Shown piece after piece: positions 1-5,374 of a DNA stretch of 10,458 nucleotides. How positions within the stretch are numbered: the stretch's first letter is position 1; every line of letters begins with the position of its first letter. The translations under genes and the position numbers were made by a program. Location: contig JANWJY010000004.1 in NCBI GenBank assembly GCA_025451715.1, forward strand, positions 1-10,458, written 5' to 3'. Below the pieces are notes generated by a model, which worked only from the letters and a program-made list of their open reading frames with translations, searched no databases and was not told the DNA's origin. Source of the stretch: Fimbriimonadaceae bacterium (GTDB lineage: Bacteria > Armatimonadota > Fimbriimonadia > Fimbriimonadales > Fimbriimonadaceae).

Positions 1-1117
1 CACTCGAGCTTGCGACGAGGCCGTCTTCGCGAACGAACAGAGTGACGAGCGCGTTCTCGCTCTCGCACTCTAGGATTGTGACGGTCTTTCCCTGGAGCGG
101 CATCGTGCCGGCCACCTTGACGACCGAGCCGTCGCCCAGGCGCTTCCGATAGGGGTTGAAGTCGGTCATGAGCAGCCGGACGGTGGGATCGACCCGCGTC
201 CCAAGCTTTGCGACAGAGTCGATCACGTCCGTAAACTTGAGCGCTCCCGCGTACCACTTTCCTGATTTCTTGTCGTGGTAGATGAGCGTCTTCCCGTCGT
301 ACGTCCACACCGCCGCCGCGTCCTCTTGGCGGACGAACTTGCCGCGCATTTGGACCTTGGTGGTGCCAGTATCGCGCGAGACTTCGAACCCGAGGGAGGC
401 CAGACCGGAGTATGCGTCGAACAGCTTGTGCGTCGCCTTCTGCGCGACCGCGTCCTTGTACGTCGGGGGCTTCATCTCACGGTCGAACACGGGCACCTCG
501 CTCGCTCCGCTCGGCGGTCTGAACGCAAGGCCGGTGACGGTCGGTGCATAGGCGATGTCCCAAACGAGCCTCTGTGCACCTGTCGTGATGTCGACCCTTC
601 TCAGCGTCGAGCCGGGCTTATTGGCCTCCAACAAGATCTTCTTGTCGCCCTTCTTGTAGTTCAATGAGAACTTCTTCGAGTCGCCCGTCAGCTTCCATCC
701 CGGGAGCTTGACCATGTCGGTCATCCAGACGCCCATCCCTTCCGGATCTGTAAAGGCGAGGAGGAGGTCGTCGAGCTCTTGCTCGAGCGAGGCGAGCGTC
801 TTGCCCAGGGGTTCGCTCCCCGTGCGGTTCGTGACCGTGTACTGTGCGAGCTCTGGGTCGTAGTCGATGATGCGAGTCGGCTCGATGATGCGCTCCCTCA
901 ACGTCTTTCCCGTTGAAGGGATGATCGTGCGAAGCCGCAACTCCGCGGGCCAGCGGTATTTCATCTCGTACTTGACTGCGATGTTCTGGGCCAGTCCGGT
1001 GATCTTGGTGTTCGCAACGAACGACGCCGACCCGAGCATCGAATGGGCGTTCTCGATGTTTTGGAACGCGATCACGGAGACCGGCGTCACCGCCAAGTAG
1101 AGGCAAAGGGTCGTCAT
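1..1117 (-). CDS. Probable secreted LolA/DUF2092-like protein, 3' end outside the window
   Basis: An open frame of 372 codons runs without a stop from an ATG at 1117 to the left edge, so the C-terminus is missing. The first ~19 residues (MTTLCLYLAVTPVSVIAFQ) are hydrophobic and look like a weak signal peptide without a basic n-region. A TTG at 1127-1129, directly after the upstream stop, would add an Arg-containing n-region (MRCR), but the GAGGTG ribosome site favours the ATG. The rest is beta-rich and polar. Residues ~25-190 and ~230-372 both resemble the LolA/DUF2092 type of periplasmic half-barrel. The clearest stretch is VWTYDGKTLIYHDKKSGKWY (270-289), the 'assayed by what is worn on it' strand pair of that group. 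The function is unknown; such proteins act in the cell envelope and may bind lipid or monitor it. It lies 12 bases after the second permease and is probably the last known gene of that operon. Coding assignment is firm; the family call is by eye and tentative. Confidence 0.8.
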   Translation of the reverse strand, partial: MTTLCLYLAVTPVSVIAFQNIENAHSMLGSASFVANTKITGLAQNIAVKYEMKYRWPAELRLRTIIPSTGKTLRERIIEPTRIIDYDPELAQYTVTNRTGSEPLGKTLASLEQELDDLLLAFTDPEGMGVWMTDMVKLPGWKLTGDSKKFSLNYKKGDKKILLEANKPGSTLRRVDITTGAQRLVWDIAYAPTVTGLAFRPPSGASEVPVFDREMKPPTYKDAVAQKATHKLFDAYSGLASLGFEVSRDTGTTKVQMRGKFVRQEDAAAVWTYDGKTLIYHDKKSGKWYAGALKFTDVIDSVAKLGTRVDPTVRLLMTDFNPYRKRLGDGSVVKVAGTMPLQGKTVTILECESENALVTLFVREDGLVASSS

Positions 1118-1121
1118 CCGG

Positions 1122-1127
1122 CACCTC
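1122..1127 (-). promoter_or_regulatory. Ribosome binding site of the secreted-protein gene
   Basis: GAGGTG on the minus strand, with GAGG six bases before the ATG at 1117. It sits inside the 12-base gap after the permease stop. It supports ATG 1117 over the TTG at 1127-1129, which has no comparable site. Confidence 0.6.
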
Positions 1128-1129
1128 AA

Positions 1130-1978
1130 TTATGGCTTGCCCAGGCCCGCAGGGGCCCTGTTGCGGCCAAGGAATCCGGCGAGCGCGATGATTGTGACCA
1201 AGTAGGGAAGGGCCTTCCAAGCGTCGTAGGGGATGTCCGCTCCCATGATCCGCGTTCCCTGCATCTGAAGCTGGAGCGCCGAGAACAGGCCGAACAGCAG
1301 GCACGCGCCGAGCGCTGGCCACGGCCGCCATCCGCCCAGGATCAGCGCGGCGAGCGCGATGAAGCCGCGGCCCGCGGTCATCTGATCGCTAAAGCTCTGC
1401 GCGTTGCTCACGATGAGCACTCCAGCGAGGCCGGCTAGAACTCCGCTGCCGACGAGGGCGAGATACCGCACCTTGATCGGGTCCAGCCCCATCTGGCGCG
1501 ACTTGTCCGGGTCGTTGCCGACGGCGAGGAGGTGAAGCCCTCCGCGGGTGTGTTTGAGATAGAAGCCGATCCAAAACGTCGCGGCGAGCGCCAGCGTGTA
1601 ATACGCCCAGTTCGGGTACACGGGCACCCTCTCTTGGCTGTGCTCGGAGAGCGCCTTCGTCATGAAGTTCGTGCCGCCGATCGCGAGCGCGTTGATCGCC
1701 ATGCCACTGACGATGTGATCGATGCTGAACGCCTGCGTGAAGAGCGCGTGCAAGAGGCTTATGACTATTCCTGCACCGATCCCGGCGGCGAGCCCGATGA
1801 CGGCGGAGCCTGTCGCGACTCCGACGATCGCGGTGATGCACGCCGCGGTAAGCATGACCCCTTCGAGCGCGATGTTGATCACTCCCGACCTCTCGCTGAT
1901 CAGGCCCCCGAGCGCGGCAAGCACCAGCGGTGCGCTCAAGACTATCGTGTTGATGAGCAGTTGCTCGACTTCAGTCAT
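1130..1978 (-). CDS. Nucleoside-type ABC importer permease (NupQ/YufQ-like)
   Basis: This 282-aa polytopic membrane protein belongs to the BPD_transp_2 permease family (simple-sugar and nucleoside importers). It would form one half of the membrane channel and pair with the adjacent permease. Family signs are an N-terminal hydrophobic segment followed by SGVINIALEGVML (residues ~31-43), about eight hydrophobic spans, and a cytoplasmic coupling loop near residues 145-170 (TRGGLHLLAVGNDPDKSRQM) that should dock on the ATPase. The segment AGRGFIALAALILGGWRP near residue 220 is the conserved late loop of the family. Length is near the family norm of ~300. The ATG at 1978 lies 8 bases inside the upstream permease gene and has a good Shine-Dalgarno, so the start is well supported. 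Closest described systems are B. subtilis NupNOPQ and Treponema PnrABCDE purine nucleoside uptake; the actual substrate here is not proven. Confidence 0.92.
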   Translation of the reverse strand: MTEVEQLLINTIVLSAPLVLAALGGLISERSGVINIALEGVMLTAACITAIVGVATGSAVIGLAAGIGAGIVISLLHALFTQAFSIDHIVSGMAINALAIGGTNFMTKALSEHSQERVPVYPNWAYYTLALAATFWIGFYLKHTRGGLHLLAVGNDPDKSRQMGLDPIKVRYLALVGSGVLAGLAGVLIVSNAQSFSDQMTAGRGFIALAALILGGWRPWPALGACLLFGLFSALQLQMQGTRIMGADIPYDAWKALPYLVTIIALAGFLGRNRAPAGLGKP

Positions 1979-2975
1979 GCGACTTCACCTTTCGATACCG
2001 ATATGCGGCGAAAACGATGATGATTGTGCCGAGCAGCAGCCCGCTCAGGCCTTTTGGAACGCCGAGAGCCTGGAGGCTCGTCGTGCCCTTGGCTAGCGCT
2101 CCGAAGGCGAACGCCGCCGGGAGCACTCCCCAAGCGCTCGCTCCAGCAAGCAGGGCGACGCCCAGTGCATCGAACCCGAAACCGCTTGAGAACCCCGCGT
2201 AAAAGTTGTGCTCGTAAGCGAGCACCTGGATCGCCCCGGCGAGACCTGCCAGCGCTCCGCTGATCGTCATCGCTCTGACCGTTACTCTCTTGATTTCGAC
2301 ACCGGCAGTTTCGGCTGCCTTCGGGTTTGCGCCGGTCGCACAGAGTTCAAATCCCGCAACCGTCTTCTTGATCCAAACCGCGATGACCCAGACGAGCAGG
2401 ATGGCAATTGGAAGCGCGAGACTCAAGCGGAAAGGAAGGTCTTGGTACACGTTGGGAAGCCAGCTCGATTCGCTGATTACGTCGGTCGAGGTGCTGAGCC
2501 CTGTTCCGCCCCTGAGCGGGCCGGCGACGAGACCGATCGCGAGGGCGGCCGCGATGTTGTTCAGCATAATCGTCGTGATGACTTCGTGGCCGTTGCGATA
2601 CGCCTTGATCAGTCCGGCGGGTAGCGCCCAGAGCCCGCCCGCGATTGTTCCGGCCATGACAGAGAGCACTGCGCCGACCAGACCGGGCATTTTGAGTGCG
2701 ACCGCCGTCGCGACGAGTGCGCCAACGAGCAACTGTCCTTCCGCGCCAATGTTGAAGAGCCCTGCGCGAAGCGCGATGAACACGGCGAGGCCCGTGATGA
2801 GCAGAGGTGTCGTGTGCTTGAGCGTCTCGTTCCAGTTGTTCTTCGTGCCCAAGCTTCCGCGAATGAGCTCGCTCAATGCGTCGAAGGGCATGACGCCGAT
2901 CCCGACGAGCGCGAGCGCGATGCAGCCGAACGCGACGAGCGCGAGCACGATCTGTTTCCAGCCGAGGGAGTTCAC
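1971..2975 (-). CDS. Nucleoside-type ABC importer permease (NupP/YufP-like), GTG start
   Basis: This is a 334-aa multi-spanning membrane protein of the BPD_transp_2 family, the partner of the permease that follows it. Diagnostic segments are LRAGLFNIGAEGQLLVGA (near residues 70-90), the GHEVITTIMLNNIA motif (near 130-145) typical of the NupP branch, and a coupling-loop region GFELCATGANPKAAETAG near 210. The frame stays open further upstream to 3137, but that stretch is arginine-rich and overlaps the ATPase gene, so it is a shadow. The chosen start is GTG at 2975, whose GTGA overlaps the ATPase stop TGA by 4 bases and which has GGTGGG six bases upstream. The hydrophobic first span then begins about six residues in, as expected. 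Translation is probably coupled to that of the ATPase. Confidence 0.9.
   Translation of the reverse strand: MNSLGWKQIVLALVAFGCIALALVGIGVMPFDALSELIRGSLGTKNNWNETLKHTTPLLITGLAVFIALRAGLFNIGAEGQLLVGALVATAVALKMPGLVGAVLSVMAGTIAGGLWALPAGLIKAYRNGHEVITTIMLNNIAAALAIGLVAGPLRGGTGLSTSTDVISESSWLPNVYQDLPFRLSLALPIAILLVWVIAVWIKKTVAGFELCATGANPKAAETAGVEIKRVTVRAMTISGALAGLAGAIQVLAYEHNFYAGFSSGFGFDALGVALLAGASAWGVLPAAFAFGALAKGTTSLQALGVPKGLSGLLLGTIIIVFAAYRYRKVKSHD
1985..1992 (-). promoter_or_regulatory. Ribosome binding site of the second permease
   Basis: AAAGGTGA on the minus strand, six bases before the ATG at 1978. It lies inside the coding sequence of the preceding permease and fixes the start of the following one. 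Confidence 0.65.
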
Positions 2976-4468
2976 TTCGCGCCCACCATCAGTTGCCCGA
3001 TCGCCTGCCTGTCGCGCTCCTGTCCCGTTAGTGGTTCGAAGACCCGACCGTTGTTGATGACGAGAGTGCGGTCGCAGTTTTCGAGCAGCTCGTCGAGGTC
3101 GAAGCTGGCGACGAGCGCAGCGGCTCCGTTTCGGCACGCGTTCCTGATCTCGGCATAAACCTGCGCCGTGCCGTCGACGTCGAGGCCCCTAGTCGGTTGA
3201 AACGCGAGTATCAGCTTTGGATCCAGCTCCAGTGCTCGCGCCGCGACAAACCGCTGCTGGTTGCCCCCGCTCAGGCTCCGCATCGATTTGTACAACCCTG
3301 AGTGCTTAGTCTTGAACCGATCGGCAACGCGTTGGGCGAGCGACCTTCGGGCAACGAGGTCGCTCCAAGGGCCGTTGGTGAGCGGTGGGATCCGTTGGAG
3401 CCCGAGCGTGGCGTTGTCGACGAGGCTCCAGTCCTGGATCACGCCCTCCTCATGCCTGTCCTCTGGAATGAGCCTCATCCCCTCCATCAGTCGAGTGCAC
3501 GCCCTCGTTGTTGTGATCTCGTCGCCGGCGAAGACCAAGCGGCCCGACTCGATCGGCAGCGTGCCGATGAGTGCGTGGAAAAGTTCTCGCTGCCCGTTCC
3601 CGTCGACTCCTGCAAGGCCGACGACCTCGCCACTGTGGATCGTGAACGTCGCGCCTTTCAACGCGTGGTCCTTTCGCGCGCCCCTTACGACGAGGTCTTG
3701 AGCCTCTATGACCGCCGCACCGGGGTTGGGTGCAGTCGGTGCGGGCCTTGTGACTGCGTGCCCGACGATCAGCTCTGCAAGCAGTTCCGCGCTCGTCTCC
3801 GAGACGCGGAGGTCGGCGACTTTCTTGCCCCCGCGAAGGATCGTGACGCGCTCGCAGTGCTGCACGACCTCAGGAATACGGTGCGTGACGACGATCACGG
3901 TCGCGCCCTCGCTTGCGAGCTGCTTGAGGCTGATGTAGAGGGCGTCCGAGTCGACGGGCGAAAGCATCGCTGTCGGCTCGTCCAGGATCATGATCCGCGA
4001 ATCGCGCCAGAGCAGCTTGACGATCTCGAGCTTTTGCGCTGCTGAGGGGCTGAGACCGCTGGCCTCCGCGTCCCAGTCGAACTCGAAACCCATCTTGGCC
4101 GCGAGGTGGTCCGCTCGCTTCTTCATTTCGTCCGCAGGGAGCAGGAACGAGCCTTCTGCTCCGAGCACGAGGTTCTGGAGGCACGTCAGCTCGTGGATGA
4201 TGCTGTAGTGCTGGCTGACCATACCGATGTGGTGCGAGATCGCGTCGGCGCTGTTGCGCCAGCGTCTCTCGATTTCATCGACAAACAATGCTCCTTCAGT
4301 CGGCTGCAACGCGCCGTAGAGCACGCGCATGAGGGTCGTCTTGCCCGCGCCGTTCTCGCCGACGAGGGCGTGCACCGAACCGACGGCGACTTCGAAGTCC
4401 ACGTCCTCCAGCGCAGCGAGCGCGCCGAATCGGTGAGTGATACCTGTCATTCGCACGGCGGGAGTCAT
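2972..4468 (-). CDS. ABC importer ATPase with two nucleotide-binding domains (NupO/YufO-like)
   Basis: This 498-aa cytoplasmic protein carries two fused ABC ATPase domains, the arrangement of sugar/nucleoside importers such as RbsA and NupO, and would power both adjacent permeases. Domain 1 has Walker A GENGAGKTT (37-45), Q-loop Gln86, Walker B ILDEP with Glu164, and H-loop His196. Its signature reads LSPSAAQ (139-145), lacking the usual glycine. Domain 2 has a degenerate Walker A GVDGNGQREL (287-296), an intact signature LSGGNQQ (399-405), Gln424 in place of the catalytic Glu (LAFQPTRGLDV), and Ser455 about where the switch His would be. A second site that is degenerate at Walker A and the catalytic Glu is normal for this family, so one site should hydrolyse ATP. 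The ATG at 4468 overlaps the TGA of the dehydrogenase gene (ATGA). The frame extends to 4519, but the coupled start gives a normal N-terminus. Confidence 0.93.
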   Translation of the reverse strand: MTPAVRMTGITHRFGALAALEDVDFEVAVGSVHALVGENGAGKTTLMRVLYGALQPTEGALFVDEIERRWRNSADAISHHIGMVSQHYSIIHELTCLQNLVLGAEGSFLLPADEMKKRADHLAAKMGFEFDWDAEASGLSPSAAQKLEIVKLLWRDSRIMILDEPTAMLSPVDSDALYISLKQLASEGATVIVVTHRIPEVVQHCERVTILRGGKKVADLRVSETSAELLAELIVGHAVTRPAPTAPNPGAAVIEAQDLVVRGARKDHALKGATFTIHSGEVVGLAGVDGNGQRELFHALIGTLPIESGRLVFAGDEITTTRACTRLMEGMRLIPEDRHEEGVIQDWSLVDNATLGLQRIPPLTNGPWSDLVARRSLAQRVADRFKTKHSGLYKSMRSLSGGNQQRFVAARALELDPKLILAFQPTRGLDVDGTAQVYAEIRNACRNGAAALVASFDLDELLENCDRTLVINNGRVFEPLTGQERDRQAIGQLMVGAK

Positions 4469-5334
4469 GCTTCGTAGTCCATCGCGAGCATCGCCTCGAA
4501 CAGTGCCGCCGTCGTCCACTCACCGTGGCCCTGCGCCTCGAGGATCATCAAGAGCCGATCAACCAGTTGAGTCCCAGGCACGGCCGCACCGACACGCTCT
4601 GCGGCCTCTTTGCAGTATCCGAAGTCCTTGCGCTGGTTCTTGACGGAGAACCCAGGGGACCAGTCGCGCTTGAGGATCTTGGGGCCGTAGTTCTCCATCG
4701 CCCACGAGCCGGCCGCGCCGCGCGAGATCAGGTCGCGCGTCTGCGCGATGTCGAGGCCGGCCTTTTGGGCGAACGAGAGCGACTCGCAGAGCGCGAGCAG
4801 CGCGCCGCCGACGGCGATCTGGTTTGCGACCTTCGTCATCTGTCCCGAACCGGGTCCGCCGACGTGCTCGATCGTCTTGCCGTACGCGCTGAGCACGCCC
4901 TTTGCCTCATCGACGTCTGCGGGGTCACCGCCACAGAAAATCGTGAGCGCTCCGTTCTGTGCGCCGACAGAGCCGCCGGTCACTGGCGCGTCGATGAAGC
5001 GGAAGCCCCGCTCGCTCAGATCCTTGTGGATCTTCTGGGCGCCGAAGGGCGAGATTGTGCTGTGGTCGATGAAGAGCGTTCTGGGCTTTGCGGCGTCGAC
5101 CAACTCGTGAATACATTCTTCAACGTCTTCCGTTCGACCGACGCACAGGCAGACTATGTCGCATGATTCGCCGAGTTCTTGAAGCGTCGCAGCGGCGACC
5201 GCTCCTCTCTCGACAAGCGGAGCGCATTTCGACGCCGTGCGGTTCCAAACGGTGACTTCGAGGCCCACAGTCACCAAGTGCCCAGCCATCGACGCTCCCA
5301 TCGTTCCAATGCCAACGAACCCAACGCGCCGCAT
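4465..5334 (-). CDS. NAD(P)-dependent beta-hydroxyacid dehydrogenase (3-hydroxyisobutyrate dehydrogenase / GLYR family)
   Basis: This 289-aa soluble enzyme reversibly oxidises a beta-hydroxyacid or reduces the matching semialdehyde (3-hydroxyisobutyrate, tartronate semialdehyde, succinate semialdehyde or glyoxylate in known members). The Rossmann motif is GFVGIGTMG (5-13). VWNRT (29-33) after the second strand suggests NADPH, because Arg-Thr there is typical of NADPH-using glyoxylate/semialdehyde reductases. Other family marks are DHST (90-93), the substrate loop DAPVTGGSVGA (115-125) with Thr119 where Ser is usual, catalytic Lys168 within GSGQMTKVANQ with Asn171, and KD at 236-237. Length is typical and the protein looks complete and active. 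It is the first gene of the importer operon, its TGA overlapping the ATPase start, so it may act on a breakdown product of the imported compound. The exact substrate cannot be read from the sequence. There is no clear Shine-Dalgarno before ATG 5334. Confidence 0.9.
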   Translation of the reverse strand: MRRVGFVGIGTMGASMAGHLVTVGLEVTVWNRTASKCAPLVERGAVAAATLQELGESCDIVCLCVGRTEDVEECIHELVDAAKPRTLFIDHSTISPFGAQKIHKDLSERGFRFIDAPVTGGSVGAQNGALTIFCGGDPADVDEAKGVLSAYGKTIEHVGGPGSGQMTKVANQIAVGGALLALCESLSFAQKAGLDIAQTRDLISRGAAGSWAMENYGPKILKRDWSPGFSVKNQRKDFGYCKEAAERVGAAVPGTQLVDRLLMILEAQGHGEWTTAALFEAMLAMDYEA

Positions 5335-5374
5335 AGCGTCGATTTTAGCCCCGCAGGGGCATCATCATATCGTT
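5335..5374. promoter_or_regulatory. 40-bp divergent intergenic region between the oxidoreductase operon and lacZ
   Basis: All control sequences of two divergent transcription units must lie in these 40 bases or in the coding ends beside them. On the minus strand TAAAAT (5347-5342) resembles a -10 element and would place transcription start almost at the ATG at 5334. No good -35 is visible. No -10 of comparable quality is seen for lacZ, and neither gene has a convincing Shine-Dalgarno. A perfect inverted repeat lies in the middle. The promoter call is inference; the short spacing is certain. Confidence 0.4.
5348..5360. repeat. Short perfect inverted repeat GCCCC-GCA-GGGGC
   Basis: A 5-bp G/C stem with a 3-base loop, centred in the divergent spacer. 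It lies directly upstream of the candidate -10 of the oxidoreductase operon, and 14 bases before the lacZ ATG, so it could be an operator half-site or a small hairpin in the lacZ leader. Chance occurrence in GC-rich DNA is quite possible. Confidence 0.35.

Noticed and set aside
618..1331. A 237-codon minus-strand open frame spanning the end of the permease and the secreted protein
   Set aside because: It runs out of frame across two genes that have proper starts and ribosome sites; its product is Arg/His-rich with no recognisable domain.
2903..2946. Direct 14-base repeat CGACGAGCGCGAGC at 2903-2916 and 2933-2946
   Set aside because: The 30-base spacing is in frame and encodes repeated Leu-Ala-Leu-Val in the first membrane span of the permease, so it reflects protein sequence and codon bias.
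2976..3137. N-terminal extension of the first permease up to 3137
   Set aside because: The extension is arginine-rich and lies entirely within the ATPase gene, while GTG 2975 has a ribosome site and a coupled GTGA overlap.
3302..4045. A 247-codon plus-strand open frame opposite the ABC ATPase
   Set aside because: The ATPase motifs on the minus strand are unambiguous, and the antisense product has no domain.
5237..5374. 46-residue N-terminal extension of LacZ
   Set aside because: It overlaps the dehydrogenase gene, and similarity to E. coli LacZ begins only a few residues after ATG 5375.
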